Below, piece after piece: positions 1 to 8,813 of a DNA stretch of 64,000 nucleotides (position 1 is the first letter of the stretch; each line of letters opens with the position of its first letter). Position numbers and translations under genes: made by a program. Location: assembly GCF_027924565.1 (NCBI RefSeq), contig NZ_AP027041.1:1116001-1180000 (forward strand). Reading direction: 5' to 3'. Source of the DNA: Lysobacter auxotrophicus. Its GTDB lineage: Bacteria; Pseudomonadota; Gammaproteobacteria; Xanthomonadales; Xanthomonadaceae. Below the pieces are notes generated by a model. The model was not told the DNA's origin. It ran no database searches and saw nothing but the letters and a program-made list of their open reading frames with translations.

Positions 1-1
1 C

Positions 2-349
2 GCCGTGGCTGCCGATCCGCGCATCGACCTGCTGCGCGCGCGCACGACGGTGATGGAAAACCCCCGGTTTACCCAGGAGTACTTCGATCCCGACAAACGG
101 TATATCGGCAATTCCGTGCAGGTGTTCTTCAACGACGGTGCATCCACGCCGAAGGTTTCGATCGATTATCCGATCGGCCACCGGCGACGGCGCGCGGAGG
201 CGATGCCTGTGCTGATGAAGAAGTTCGAAAGCGCGATCGCGTCGAAACTGCCTGAAATCCAAGCCCGTACGTTGATGACGCTGGCGTCCTCGCCTGGCGG
301 ATTCGATGCGATGCCGATTACGCAGTTCATGTTGTTGTTCAAGAAATGA
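2..349 (+). CDS. prpD: 2-methylcitrate dehydratase-like protein (MmgE/PrpD family), C-terminal fragment
   Basis: The reading frame enters from the left edge and ends at a TGA at 347-349, so only the last ~115 codons are present. The sequence has the PrpD tail signature: DPRIDLLRARTTV, then ENPRFTQEY, DPDKRYIGNSVQVFF and the basic stretch YPIGHRRRRAE, ending in FMLLFKK. PrpD dehydrates 2-methylcitrate to 2-methyl-cis-aconitate in the cytosolic methylcitrate cycle that oxidises propionyl-CoA. The rest of the gene and any prpB/prpC neighbours lie outside the window. A related MmgE/PrpD paralogue is possible, because the fold is shared. Confidence 0.85.
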   Translation, partial: AVAADPRIDLLRARTTVMENPRFTQEYFDPDKRYIGNSVQVFFNDGASTPKVSIDYPIGHRRRRAEAMPVLMKKFESAIASKLPEIQARTLMTLASSPGGFDAMPITQFMLLFKK

Positions 350-533
350 ACCTTTTTGTAGCGCCTGGAATGCGTGCGGGAACTTATGCGTTTGTTATTT
401 CACCGTTAACACCGCTTTCACATAGGCAAACTTAACCTCCGCGTCGATGGCGTCGTTAGGGCGGCCGTCCCCCATGGAACCGGTGGACCACGCAGACGCT
501 GTTCCCGATTTCTCAGATCAAGGAGCTGGATAC

Positions 534-1631
534 ATGAATAAGAAACTCCTCTGCGCCGCCCTGATGGGTGGTCTGAGCCTGGCCCAGGTCGCCAACGCCC
601 AGGTCGCCGACGATCGCTGGTACATCACCGGCTCGGCCGGCATGAACATCCAGGACAACGATCGCGGCACCCGCAATGCGCCGTTCGGCGCGCTCGGCGT
701 CGGCAAGTTCCTCAACGACAACTGGTCGCTCGACGGCGAGCTGAACTACCAGAATCCGAACTTCGACGACAACCAGGATCTCAACTGGTCGCAGTACGGC
801 ATCTCGTTCGACGCGCGTCGTTACTTCAACGCCGAAGGCCGCAACTGGGCGCCCTACATCCTGATGGGCCTGGGCTACCAGGAATCGGAAGAGGAGTTCG
901 ATCGCTTCCCGGATCCGAACTCGCCTGGCGAGCGCAAGGAAGGCAACGTCGCGGCGAAAGTGGGCGTCGGTATCCAGAGCGCGCTGGCCGGCAAGCGTGC
1001 CGCCATCCGCACCGAGCTGGCGTATCGCGCCGACTTCGACGACAGCGCGCCGGACGCAGGCCCGGGCGCGCTTCGCGATGAGAGCTGGTACGGCGATCTG
1101 CTGGCGTCGGTCGGCGTCGTGATCCCGCTGGGCGCTCCGGTCGTTCCGCCGCCGCCGGCTCCGGCCGCGCCGAGCTGCGCCGACCTCGACGACGACGGCG
1201 ACGGCGTCAACAACTGCGACGACAAGTGCCCGGATTCGCAGGCCGGCCAGACCATCGGTCCGGACGGCTGCCCGGTGCCGGTGTCGATCGACCTGAAGGG
1301 CGTCAACTTCGACTTCGACAAGTCGAACCTGCGTCCTGACGCGATCTCGATCCTGTCGGAAGCCACCGAGATCCTGAAGCGCTATCCGGAACTGCGCGTC
1401 GAAGTCGCCGGCCACACCGACCAGTGCGGCAAGGACGACTACAACCAGAAGCTGTCCGAGCGCCGCGCCACCGCGGTGTACGACTACCTGACCAGCAACG
1501 GCGTGGATGCCTCGCGCCTGCAGGGTCCGATCGGCTACGGCGAGAGCCGTCCGCTGGAAGACAAGGGCCAGGCGTTCCCGGGCTGCAAGAGCGAGATCAA
1601 CCGCCGTACCGAGCTGAACGTCCAGAACTGA
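534..1631 (+). CDS. OmpA-family outer membrane porin with TSP3-like linker, copy 1
   Basis: This 365-residue protein has three parts. A signal peptide (ending ANA-Q at residue ~23) is followed by an OmpA-type beta-barrel (~25-205) and a proline-rich hinge. A short Asp-rich, Cys-containing thrombospondin-3-like stretch (CADLDDDGDGVNNCDDKCPD) resembles calcium-binding linkers. The C-terminal OmpA domain (~245-365) binds peptidoglycan and keeps VAGHTD and the LSERRA region. ATG 534 is chosen because AAGGAG lies at 520-525 and a signal peptide follows at once; an in-frame upstream start at 447 would add an unlikely leader. It is the first of three tandem paralogues, each with its own terminator. 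Its C-terminal half is almost identical at DNA level to copy 2. Confidence 0.93.
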   Translation: MNKKLLCAALMGGLSLAQVANAQVADDRWYITGSAGMNIQDNDRGTRNAPFGALGVGKFLNDNWSLDGELNYQNPNFDDNQDLNWSQYGISFDARRYFNAEGRNWAPYILMGLGYQESEEEFDRFPDPNSPGERKEGNVAAKVGVGIQSALAGKRAAIRTELAYRADFDDSAPDAGPGALRDESWYGDLLASVGVVIPLGAPVVPPPPAPAAPSCADLDDDGDGVNNCDDKCPDSQAGQTIGPDGCPVPVSIDLKGVNFDFDKSNLRPDAISILSEATEILKRYPELRVEVAGHTDQCGKDDYNQKLSERRATAVYDYLTSNGVDASRLQGPIGYGESRPLEDKGQAFPGCKSEINRRTELNVQN

Positions 1632-1670
1632 CGGATCAGCCGGTACACGGGAAGGCTCCCGCGGTACCAA

Positions 1671-1705
1671 GACGAAGCCCGGCAGTCGCCGGGCTTCGTT
1701 TATTT
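1671..1705 (+). terminator. Rho-independent terminator after OmpA copy 1
   Basis: A GC-rich hairpin with arms GAAGCCCGGC (1674-1683) and GCCGGGCTTC (1688-1697) around a 4-base loop is followed by GTTTATTT. The same arm sequence recurs after copies 2 and 3. Confidence 0.85.
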
Positions 1706-1739
1706 ACCGGCCATTCTTGGCAAATTACGTTAACTAGTA

Positions 1740-1767
1740 TTAACAATCATTTTGACAGGTGTATCAT
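1740..1767 (+). promoter_or_regulatory. Candidate promoter for OmpA copy 2
   Basis: An unusually AT-rich patch in this GC-rich window carries TTAACA (1740-1745) and TATCAT (1762-1767) with 16 bases between. A TTGACA also sits at 1752-1757 but lacks a good -10 partner. The region is 129-156 bases upstream of the ATG, which would leave a long leader. TATCAT recurs at 3105-3110 upstream of copy 3. Confidence 0.4.
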
Positions 1768-1895
1768 TTCCGAGTCAGTGACCCGCGGTGCTGACCCTCT
1801 CTGGTCCCCGTTCAGGTCCTGCCTGGGTGTGCGCCGCCTGCAGTAACGACGTGTTCCCCCCCAAACCGTTTCCTTACTGATCCAAGGAGTGACAG

Positions 1896-2978
1896 ATGAA
1901 GATCCGTTTGTTGAGCACTGCGCTGTTGGCTGGTCTGGCTTTTGCCCAGGTCGCCGGTGCGCAGGAATTCGATGACCGCTGGTACCTGACCGGTTCGGCC
2001 GGCATGAACATCCAGGACAACGACCGCGGCACCCGCAACGCGCCGTTCGGTGCGCTGGGCGTCGGCAAGTTCCTGAACCAGAACTGGTCGCTCGATGGTG
2101 AGCTGAACTACCAGAACCCGAACAACGACGCGAACCAGGACCTGAACTGGAGCCAGTACGGCGTCTCGCTCGACCTGCGTCGTCACTTCACCGCCGAAGG
2201 CCGCAATTGGGCGCCGTACCTGCTGATGGGCCTGGGCTACCAGCGCTCGGAAGAAGAGTTCGACGCGTTCCCGAGCGTGAACTCGCCGGGCCAGCGTGAG
2301 GAAGGCAACCTGGCCGCCAAGGTCGGCGTGGGCATCCAGAGCGCCCTGGCCGGCAAGCGCGCCGCCATCCGCACCGAACTGGCCTACCGCGCCGACTTCG
2401 ACGACGGCAGCATCTCGGCTCCGAGCGAAGACTGGTTCGGCGACGTGCTGGCTTCGGTCGGCGTCGTGATCCCGCTGGGCGCCCCGACCGTTGCCGCTCC
2501 GCCGGCCCCGGTTGCGCCGAGCTGCGCCGACCTCGACGACGACGGCGACGGCGTCAACAACTGCGACGACAAGTGCCCGGATTCGCAGGCCGGCCAGACC
2601 ATCGGTCCGGACGGCTGCCCGGTGCCGGTCTCGATCGACCTGAAGGGCGTCAACTTCGACTTCGACAAGGCGACGCTGCGTCCTGACGCGATCTCGATCC
2701 TGTCGGAAGCCACCGAGATCCTGAAGCGTTATCCGGAACTGCGCGTCGAAGTCGCCGGTCACACCGACCAGTGCGGCAAGGATGCGTACAACCAGAAGCT
2801 GTCCGAGCGCCGCGCCACCGCGGTGTACGACTACCTGACCAGCAACGGCGTGGACGCTTCGCGCCTGCAGGGTCCGATCGGCTACGGCGAAAGCCGTCCG
2901 CTGGAAGACAAGGGCCAGGCGTTCCCGGGCTGCAAGAGCGAGATCAACCGCCGTACCGAGCTCAACGTCCAGAACTGA
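1896..2978 (+). CDS. OmpA-family outer membrane porin with TSP3-like linker, copy 2
   Basis: This is a 360-residue paralogue of the preceding porin with the same order: signal peptide (AGA-Q), barrel, proline/alanine hinge, Asp/Cys-rich calcium-type linker and OmpA peptidoglycan-binding domain. The start ATG has AAGGAG at 1884-1889. The segment from ~2514 to the stop matches copy 1 (from ~1168) with only scattered base differences, including silent sites, while the barrel halves differ more. This suggests recent duplication or gene conversion between the two copies. It likely anchors the outer membrane to the cell wall and may form a small pore. Confidence 0.93.
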   Translation: MKIRLLSTALLAGLAFAQVAGAQEFDDRWYLTGSAGMNIQDNDRGTRNAPFGALGVGKFLNQNWSLDGELNYQNPNNDANQDLNWSQYGVSLDLRRHFTAEGRNWAPYLLMGLGYQRSEEEFDAFPSVNSPGQREEGNLAAKVGVGIQSALAGKRAAIRTELAYRADFDDGSISAPSEDWFGDVLASVGVVIPLGAPTVAAPPAPVAPSCADLDDDGDGVNNCDDKCPDSQAGQTIGPDGCPVPVSIDLKGVNFDFDKATLRPDAISILSEATEILKRYPELRVEVAGHTDQCGKDAYNQKLSERRATAVYDYLTSNGVDASRLQGPIGYGESRPLEDKGQAFPGCKSEINRRTELNVQN

Positions 2979-3020
2979 CGGACGCGCGACGTACGCGGAG
3001 TTCTCCGCACGCAACACCTT

Positions 3021-3053
3021 CGAAGCCCGGCCTCGCGCCGGGCTTCGTCTTTT
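3021..3053 (+). terminator. Rho-independent terminator after OmpA copy 2
   Basis: The arms CGAAGCCCGGC (3021-3031) and GCCGGGCTTCG (3037-3047) flank a 5-base loop and are followed by TCTTTT. The stem has the same sequence as the terminators after the other two copies. Confidence 0.85.
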
Positions 3054-3221
3054 AAGAACTTTCCGCGCAGAACTTTTCTCGGATACGGCCAGCTAACGAC
3101 TTCTTATCATTCCTGCGCCTTCCGGCAGCCCGCCATGACCACGACGTCGAAACACGTCGCCGACATCGCCGATCGCAGCCGCCGGAGGAACCGTGTCTTT
3201 CATCCGCGTAAGGAGTGACCC

Positions 3222-4307
3222 TTGAAGATTCATCTGCTCAGCACCGCCCTCCTGGCCGGCCTGACGTTCGCCCAGGTGGCCAACGCACAGGTTTCCGACG
3301 ACCGCTGGTACCTGACCGGTTCGGCCGGCATGAACATCCAGGACAACGATCGCGGCACCCGCAACGCGCCGTTCGGCATGCTGGGCGTAGGCAAGTTCCT
3401 CAATGAGAACTGGTCGCTCGACGGCGAGCTCAACTACCAGAACCCGAATTTCGACAGCAACCAGGACATGAACTGGTCGCAGTACGGCATCTCGCTGGAT
3501 GCGCGCCGCTACTTCAACGTCGAGGGCCGCAACTGGGCGCCGTACCTGCTGATGGGCCTGGGCTACCAGCGTTCGGAAGAAGAGTTCGACGCGTTCCCGG
3601 CCATCAACTCGCCGGGCCAGCGTGAGGAAGGCAACCTCGCCGCGAAGGTCGGCATCGGCCTGCAGAGCGCCCTGGCCGGCAAGCGCGCCGCGATCCGCAC
3701 CGAACTGGCCTACCGCGCCGACTTCGACGACGGCAGCGTCCATGCGCGCAACGAAGACTGGTTCGGCGACGTGCTCGCCTCGGTCGGCGTCGTGATCCCG
3801 CTGGGCGCACCGACCGCGGCTGCCGTGGTGGCGCCGGAAGTCTCGCCCACCTGCGCCGATCGCGACGACGACGGCGACGGCGTCAACAACTGCGACGACC
3901 AGTGCCCGAACTCGGTCGCCGGCCAGACCATCGGCCCGAACGGCTGCGCCGTGAACGTGTCGATCGATCTGCGCGGCGTGAACTTCAACTTCGACAAGTC
4001 GACGCTGCGCGCTGACGCGGTCTCGATCCTGGCCGAAGCCGCCGAGATCCTGAAGCGTCATCCGGAACTCAACGTCGAAGTCGCCGGCCACACCGACCAG
4101 TGCGGCAAGGACGGCTACAACCAGAAGCTGTCCGAGCGTCGCGCACGCGCCGTGTACGACTACCTGACCTCGCACGGCGTCAGCGCCTCGCGCCTGGCCG
4201 GTCCGATCGGCTACGGCGAAAGCCGTCCGCTGGAAGACAAGGGCCAGGCCTTCCCGGCGTGCAAGAGCGAAACCAACCGCCGCACCGAGTTGAACGTCCA
4301 GAACTGA
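3222..4307 (+). CDS. OmpA-family outer membrane porin with TSP3-like linker, copy 3
   Basis: This is a 361-residue paralogue with the same domain order as copies 1 and 2. The start is a TTG at 3222, supported by AAGGAG at 3210-3215 and by the signal peptide MKIHLLSTALLAGLTFAQV, which aligns with copy 2. The linker (CADRDDDGDGVNNCDDQCPN) and the OmpA domain are diverged from copies 1 and 2 (for example RGVNFNFDKSTLRAD and ACKSETNRR), so this copy has escaped the homogenisation seen between the other two. The TTG start may lower its expression relative to its neighbours. Confidence 0.92.
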   Translation: MKIHLLSTALLAGLTFAQVANAQVSDDRWYLTGSAGMNIQDNDRGTRNAPFGMLGVGKFLNENWSLDGELNYQNPNFDSNQDMNWSQYGISLDARRYFNVEGRNWAPYLLMGLGYQRSEEEFDAFPAINSPGQREEGNLAAKVGIGLQSALAGKRAAIRTELAYRADFDDGSVHARNEDWFGDVLASVGVVIPLGAPTAAAVVAPEVSPTCADRDDDGDGVNNCDDQCPNSVAGQTIGPNGCAVNVSIDLRGVNFNFDKSTLRADAVSILAEAAEILKRHPELNVEVAGHTDQCGKDGYNQKLSERRARAVYDYLTSHGVSASRLAGPIGYGESRPLEDKGQAFPACKSETNRRTELNVQN

Positions 4308-4343
4308 GGACGTTCGTACGCGCGATGACCTCGCGCGAACCTT

Positions 4344-4376
4344 CGAAGCCCGGCCACGTGCCGGGCTTCGTCGTTG
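4344..4376 (+). terminator. Rho-independent terminator after OmpA copy 3
   Basis: The stem CGAAGCCCGGC / GCCGGGCTTCG (4344-4354, 4360-4370) has the same sequence as after copies 1 and 2. The T-rich tail (TCGTTGT) is weaker. Confidence 0.7.
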
Positions 4377-4477
4377 TGGGGTTTCGCTCGATGCATGCGC
4401 AGCCGGGCGCGCATTCACGGCCGCTCGAACGTGCACCGGCGTACACTGCGCACGCCCCGCGAATCGAGGAAATCGCC

Positions 4478-4975
4478 ATGCGCGCACTGATCGGTCTGTC
4501 CTGCCTGCTGCTTGCCGGCGTTGCCCAGGCGCAGGGCGCGCAATGCGGCCCGATGACTGCGCCGAAGGCGCTGCCGATCCGGCCGACGGTGGTGGCGCCA
4601 ATCGCACCCGAACTCGTCGCACCGAGTCATCAGCTCGGCGCGCCGACCGGCGTGCTGTCGCAGGCGTTCGATGAATCCCTCGCCGTGGACCAGGTGCTGT
4701 TCCGCCTGCGCGTGGAAGGTTGCCAGGTCGCCAAGGCGCTGCCCGCCACGGGCTCGGCGATTCCGAGCCCCGACGATCCGGCGGCCTACAAGCCCAAGAC
4801 GCAGTTCGACAACACGCCGTGGCGCTTCAACATGAACCAGAACGGCAAGCGCATGACGGCCGAGGAATTCGACGCGTGGATGAAGGCCAAGGGCGTGCGC
4901 GTGGTGAAGGCCAAGCCGGTCGCGACCCCGCCGCCCGCGGCCGAGGCGCCGAAGACCGAACCCGAAAAGAAGTGA
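4478..4975 (+). CDS. Small secreted protein with a TQFDNTP-RFNM-EFDAWM domain, copy A
   Basis: I do not recognise a named family. The 165-residue product starts with a signal peptide (LLLAGVAQAQ-GAQ). Residues ~107-147 form a compact domain with KTQFDNTPWRFN, QNGKRMTAEEFDAWM and KGVRVVK. The tail is rich in proline, alanine and lysine. A second protein at 5897 carries the same domain with 33 of 41 residues identical and nothing else in common. The ATG at 4478 follows GAGGA at 4466-4470. Its TGA overlaps the GTG start of the pseudouridine synthase (GTGA), which implies co-transcription and translational coupling. Two Cys residues (near residues 22 and 79) could form a periplasmic disulfide. 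Function unknown. Confidence 0.8.
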   Translation: MRALIGLSCLLLAGVAQAQGAQCGPMTAPKALPIRPTVVAPIAPELVAPSHQLGAPTGVLSQAFDESLAVDQVLFRLRVEGCQVAKALPATGSAIPSPDDPAAYKPKTQFDNTPWRFNMNQNGKRMTAEEFDAWMKAKGVRVVKAKPVATPPPAAEAPKTEPEKK

Positions 4976-5772
4976 AGCCTCGCGCGCCGGCGAAAGGCCG
5001 ATCGCACGACAGCCGTAAGCCGCCCACGTCGAACGCGCCGCGGCACGGCCTGGCGCGCGTGCTGTCGAAGCAGGGCGTTTGCTCGCGCACGGAAGCCGCG
5101 CGCTGGATCCAGGAAGGCCGCGTCGAAGTCGACGGACGCATCGTTCGCGATCCGGAATTCCCGATACGTCGCGATGGCTCACCGCGCATCCTCGTCGACG
5201 GCCGTGCGATCGACGCCGCGCCGCGCCTGTACCTGATGCTCAACAAGCCGCGCGGACTCGTCACGAGCACGCAGGACGAGCGCGGGCGCGACACCGTGTA
5301 TCGCTGTTTCGATGGCGCCGGATTGCCGTGGCTCGCGCCGGTGGGCCGCCTGGACAAGGCGAGCGAAGGACTGCTGCTGTTCACCAACGATCCCGCATGG
5401 GCCGCCGGCATCACCGATCCGCAGACCGGACCGGCGAAGACCTATCACGTGCAGGTCGACACCGTGCCCGACGAGCGCGTGCTCGCGACGCTGGTGGACG
5501 GCGTGGAGGTCGAGGGCGAGCGCCTTCACGCCGCATCGGTGCGACTGCTGCGCAGCGGCGAGCGCAACGCGTGGCTTGAGATCGTGCTCGACGAAGGCCG
5601 CAATCGCCAGATCCGCCGATTGCTCGGCGCGGTCGACATCGCCGTGCTGCGCCTGGTGCGCGTGGCGATCGGCGCGCTCGCGCTCGGCGAATTGCCGAAA
5701 GGGCAGTGGCGCGAACTCACCTCTATCGAGGCTGAAGCGCTATTCAGCAATGTGCACGTGCACGCGCGGTGA
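4972..5772 (+). CDS. rRNA pseudouridine synthase, RsuA/RluB/RluF family
   Basis: The 266-residue enzyme isomerises a uridine in rRNA to pseudouridine in the cytosol. An arginine/lysine-rich N-terminus is followed by an S4 RNA-binding domain (ARVLSKQGVCSRTEAARWI, with EGRVEVDG) and the catalytic domain. This contains the family's active-site motif VGRLDKASEGLLLFTND, where the Asp is catalytic, and later EGRNRQIRRL. The GTG start overlaps the stop of the upstream secreted-protein gene. No later ATG would keep the S4 domain complete. Which of RsuA, RluB, RluE or RluF it matches cannot be settled by eye. Confidence 0.9.
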   Translation: MKPRAPAKGRSHDSRKPPTSNAPRHGLARVLSKQGVCSRTEAARWIQEGRVEVDGRIVRDPEFPIRRDGSPRILVDGRAIDAAPRLYLMLNKPRGLVTSTQDERGRDTVYRCFDGAGLPWLAPVGRLDKASEGLLLFTNDPAWAAGITDPQTGPAKTYHVQVDTVPDERVLATLVDGVEVEGERLHAASVRLLRSGERNAWLEIVLDEGRNRQIRRLLGAVDIAVLRLVRVAIGALALGELPKGQWRELTSIEAEALFSNVHVHAR

Positions 5773-5896
5773 CGCCGGTTGGCGCAGCAACGCAGGAATG
5801 TGGGGGAAATCACTGTTTTTCCGACGATTCCGCTTGCGTACACCCCCTTGTTCGGGCCTACACTTCCGCGAACTTCGTCGTGGGGGATAACCAGAA

Positions 5897-6337
5897 ATGA
5901 ACAAGGTACTGATGGCGGTTTCGATGCTCCTCGTGTCCGCCGCGGCGTCGGCGCACAGTGGTTCGCAGCTGAAGGTGGAAGGCGCGCGCTCGCAGGGCGC
6001 GGAGCATTCGGTGGTGCGCTTCGATGCGGCGCAGACCGTCGCGTTCGCTGGCAAGAAGAAGCCGGCCGCGAAGGCCGAAGAGCCGAAGGCCGCCGAGCCG
6101 GCCAAGGAAGAAACGGCGAACCTGGATCCGAACACCTACAAGCCGAAGACCCAGTTCGACAACACGCCGTACCGCTTCAACATGCACCAGAACGGCAAGA
6201 AGATGACGGCCGACGAATTCGACGCCTGGATGAAGTCGCGCGGTTTCCGCGTGGCCAAGGGCAACGGCGGCGGCGCTGCGGCGGCAGGCGCCGCTCCGGC
6301 GGGCAAGGAAGTCGCGGCGGAAGCGAAGGCGAAGTAA
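5897..6337 (+). CDS. Small secreted protein with a TQFDNTP-RFNM-EFDAWM domain, copy B
   Basis: This 146-residue protein has a signal peptide (MNKVLMAVSMLLVSAAASA-HSG), a variable region, a lysine/alanine-rich linker (~residues 51-75) and the domain shared with the protein at 4478 (KTQFDNTPYRFN, QNGKKMTADEFDAWM, RGFRVAKG). It ends in an alanine/lysine-rich tail. It has its own upstream gap of 125 bases and a strong terminator, so it is probably a separate transcript. The two copies bracket the pseudouridine synthase gene. I do not recognise the domain; a structural or cell-wall role is only a guess from the secretion signal and repeated, basic low-complexity parts. Confidence 0.8.
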   Translation: MNKVLMAVSMLLVSAAASAHSGSQLKVEGARSQGAEHSVVRFDAAQTVAFAGKKKPAAKAEEPKAAEPAKEETANLDPNTYKPKTQFDNTPYRFNMHQNGKKMTADEFDAWMKSRGFRVAKGNGGGAAAAGAAPAGKEVAAEAKAK

Positions 6338-6365
6338 GCCTCCGCGTCGCACTCGACGCACAAGA

Positions 6366-6397
6366 AAAAAGGCCGGTCATCGACCGGCCTTTTTCTT
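6366..6397. terminator. Bidirectional Rho-independent terminator
   Basis: The stem GGCCGGTC (6371-6378) / GACCGGCC (6382-6389) is preceded by an A-run and followed by TTTTTCTTT. It can therefore end both the plus-strand gene at 5897 and the minus-strand kbl. Confidence 0.85.
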
Positions 6398-6429
6398 TGC
6401 ACGACTTTCCATGCGCAATCGCGAACGGA

Positions 6430-7623
6430 TCAGGCTTTGATCACGCCCAGCTCGCGGCCGATCTTGACGAACGCCGCGATGGCGCGATCCAGATGCTCGC
6501 GCGTGTGCGCCGCCGACATCTGCGTGCGGATACGCGCCTGCCCCTGCGGCACGACCGGGAAGAAGAAGCCGATCGCGTAGATGCCTTCCTCCAGCAGTCG
6601 TGCGGCGAACTTCTGCGCCAACGGTGCGTCGTACAGCATCACCGGCGCGATCGGATGCACGCCCGGCTTGATGTCGAAACCGGCTTGCGTCATCTGCTCG
6701 CGGAAGTACGCGGTGTTCTGCGCCAGCCGCTCACGCAGTTCGCCCGCCGAGGACAGCATCTCGAACGCCTTGATGCCCGCGGCCACGACATGCGGCGGCA
6801 GCGAGTTGGAGAACAGGTACGGACGCGAACGCTGGCGCAGCAGTTCGATCACTTCCTTCTTCGCGGTCGTGAAACCGCCGAGCGCGCCGCCCATCGCCTT
6901 GCCGAGCGTGCCGGTGAAGATGTCGATCTTCTCCATCACGCCCTTCACTTCGGCCGAACCGCGGCCGTTCGCGCCGAGGAAACCGGTCGCGTGGCATTCG
7001 TCGATGTGCACCAGCGCGCCGTACTGCTTCGCCAGACGCGTGATCTCGTCCAGCGGCGCGATGAAACCGTCCATCGAGAACACGCCGTCGGTGGTGATCA
7101 TGATCGTGCGCGCGCCGTCGGCTTTCGCCTGCTGGAGCTGTTTCTCCAGGTCGGCCATGTCGCAGTTGGCGTAGCGGTAACGCTTGGCCTTGCACAGGCG
7201 CACGCCGTCGATGATCGAGGCGTGGTTGAGCGCGTCGGAGATGATCGCGTCCTTCTCGTCGAGCAGCGGCTCGAACAGGCCGCCGTTCGCGTCGAAGCAC
7301 GCGGCGTAGAGGATCGTGTCTTGTGTGCCGAAGAAGTCCGCGATGGTCTTTTCCAGCTTCTTGTGCAGGTCCTGCGTGCCGCAGATGAAACGCACCGACG
7401 CCATGCCGAAGCCGTGCGTGTCCAGCGCGTCCTTCGCCGCGGCGATGACGTCGGGATGATCGGCCAGCCCGAGGTAGTTGTTGGCGCAGAAATTCAGCAC
7501 CGTGCGGCCGTCGGCGAGGGTGATCTCCGCCGACTGCGGCGAGGTGATGACGCGCTCGGACTTGAACAGGCCGGCGTCGCGGATTTCCTCGAGCGTGCGC
7601 TCGTAGCGTTGCGTCAGGCTCAT
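6430..7623 (-). CDS. kbl: Glycine C-acetyltransferase (2-amino-3-ketobutyrate CoA ligase)
   Basis: This 397-residue, PLP-dependent alpha-oxoamine synthase matches the usual length of Kbl (398 in E. coli). It cleaves 2-amino-3-oxobutyrate with CoA to glycine and acetyl-CoA. Family features include [12 protein letters not shown] near the N-terminus, the HIDECHATG segment that contacts PLP, and [14 protein letters not shown], whose Lys forms the Schiff base. It lies 11 bases downstream of tdh on the same strand, so the pair forms the threonine-to-glycine operon. Confidence 0.97.
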   Translation of the reverse strand: MSLTQRYERTLEEIRDAGLFKSERVITSPQSAEITLADGRTVLNFCANNYLGLADHPDVIAAAKDALDTHGFGMASVRFICGTQDLHKKLEKTIADFFGTQDTILYAACFDANGGLFEPLLDEKDAIISDALNHASIIDGVRLCKAKRYRYANCDMADLEKQLQQAKADGARTIMITTDGVFSMDGFIAPLDEITRLAKQYGALVHIDECHATGFLGANGRGSAEVKGVMEKIDIFTGTLGKAMGGALGGFTTAKKEVIELLRQRSRPYLFSNSLPPHVVAAGIKAFEMLSSAGELRERLAQNTAYFREQMTQAGFDIKPGVHPIAPVMLYDAPLAQKFAARLLEEGIYAIGFFFPVVPQGQARIRTQMSAAHTREHLDRAIAAFVKIGRELGVIKA

Positions 7624-7634
7624 GTGCGCTCCAC

Positions 7635-8669
7635 TCAGTTCCAGCTCAGCACGACCTTGCCGGCCTTGCCCGCTTCCATCAGGTCGAAACCCTTCTGGAA
7701 TTCGTCGACGGGGAGCTGGTGGGTGAGCACCTTGCCGAGCGGGAAACCGCTGAGCACCAGCTGCGTCATCTTGTACCAGGTCTCGTACATCTTCCGGCCG
7801 TAGATGCCGTGGATGGTGAGACCCTTGAAGATGATCTTGTCCCAGTCGGCGCCCGCGCCCTTGGGCATGATGCCGAGCATCGCGATCTTGCCGCCGTGGT
7901 ACATGCAGTCGAGCATGTCGTTGAACGCGCGCGGGTTGCCGCTCATCTCCAGGCCCACGTCGAAGCCTTCCATGTGCAGGTCGGCCATCACGTCCTTGAG
8001 CGAGGTGTTGGCGACGTTCACCACGCGCGTGGCGCCCATGTCGGCGGCCAGCTTCAGGCGGAAATCGTTGACGTCGGTGACGACCACGTTGCGCGCGCCG
8101 ATGTGCTTGCAGATGCCCGCGGCGATGATGCCGATCGGGCCCGCGCCGGTGATCAGCACGTCCTCGCCGACGACGTCGAATTCCAGCGCGCAGTGCGCGG
8201 CGTTGCCGTAGGGATCGAAGAACGCGGCCAGTTCGGACGGGATCTGGTCCGGGATCGGCCACAGGTTGCTGGCCGGCATCACGATGTATTCGGCGAACGC
8301 GCCGTTGCGGTTCACGCCGATGCCGGTCGTGTTGGGGCACAGGTGCTGGCGGCCGGCGCGGCAATTGCGGCAGTGGCCGCAGACGATGTGGCCTTCGGCC
8401 GAGACGCGCTGGCCGATCGTGTAACCGGTGACGCCGGCGCCGACTTCAACCACGCGGCCAACGAATTCATGGCCGATCACCAGGCCGGGCTTGATCGTGC
8501 GCTGGCTCCATTCGTCCCACAGGTAGATGTGCAGATCGGTGCCGCAGATCGCGGTCTTCTCCAGCTTGATCAGCACCTCGTTCGGGCCGGGCGTGGGGAC
8601 GGGCACTTCTTCCATCCAGATGCCCTTGCCGGCTTCGCGCTTCACCAGCGCCTTCATCGTTTGCGTCAT
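7635..8669 (-). CDS. tdh: L-threonine 3-dehydrogenase
   Basis: This 344-residue zinc-dependent, NAD-linked dehydrogenase oxidises threonine to 2-amino-3-oxobutyrate. The catalytic zinc ligands are in [10 protein letters not shown] and GHEFVGRV. The structural zinc site is [15 protein letters not shown], and the Rossmann segment includes [14 protein letters not shown]. Length agrees with E. coli Tdh (341). Translation may start at ATG 8669 (MTQTMK) or at the internal ATG four codons later. It is the first gene of tdh-kbl. Confidence 0.97.
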   Translation of the reverse strand: MTQTMKALVKREAGKGIWMEEVPVPTPGPNEVLIKLEKTAICGTDLHIYLWDEWSQRTIKPGLVIGHEFVGRVVEVGAGVTGYTIGQRVSAEGHIVCGHCRNCRAGRQHLCPNTTGIGVNRNGAFAEYIVMPASNLWPIPDQIPSELAAFFDPYGNAAHCALEFDVVGEDVLITGAGPIGIIAAGICKHIGARNVVVTDVNDFRLKLAADMGATRVVNVANTSLKDVMADLHMEGFDVGLEMSGNPRAFNDMLDCMYHGGKIAMLGIMPKGAGADWDKIIFKGLTIHGIYGRKMYETWYKMTQLVLSGFPLGKVLTHQLPVDEFQKGFDLMEAGKAGKVVLSWN

Positions 8670-8707
8670 GTGGGATTCGTCCGCGGACTGGCGGTAAAGA
8701 AGGGCGA

Positions 8708-8713
8708 ATTATA
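8708..8713 (-). promoter_or_regulatory. Candidate -10 element for tdh-kbl
   Basis: The minus strand reads TATAAT here, 39-44 bases upstream of the tdh ATG, in an otherwise GC-rich gap. No convincing -35 hexamer is visible at the normal distance. Confidence 0.5.
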
Positions 8714-8813
8714 CGCGGCGGCCGGACCTTGACCGGTCCGCGGGTTTGCCGCAGGACGCCGGCTTCGCCTATCGTCGCCGGCTCCCAGAGCCGCCAAGAG
8801 CCCGACCCCGACC

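Noticed and set aside
4100-4477. Long N-terminal extension of the secreted protein at 4478 into the third porin
   Set aside because: It overlaps porin coding sequence in another frame; the ATG at 4478 gives a signal peptide.
8722-8739. Inverted repeat CGGACC-TTGACC-GGTCCG between tdh and the first S46 gene
   Set aside because: The six-base arms are short for a GC-rich gap and no T-tract or regulator supports a function.
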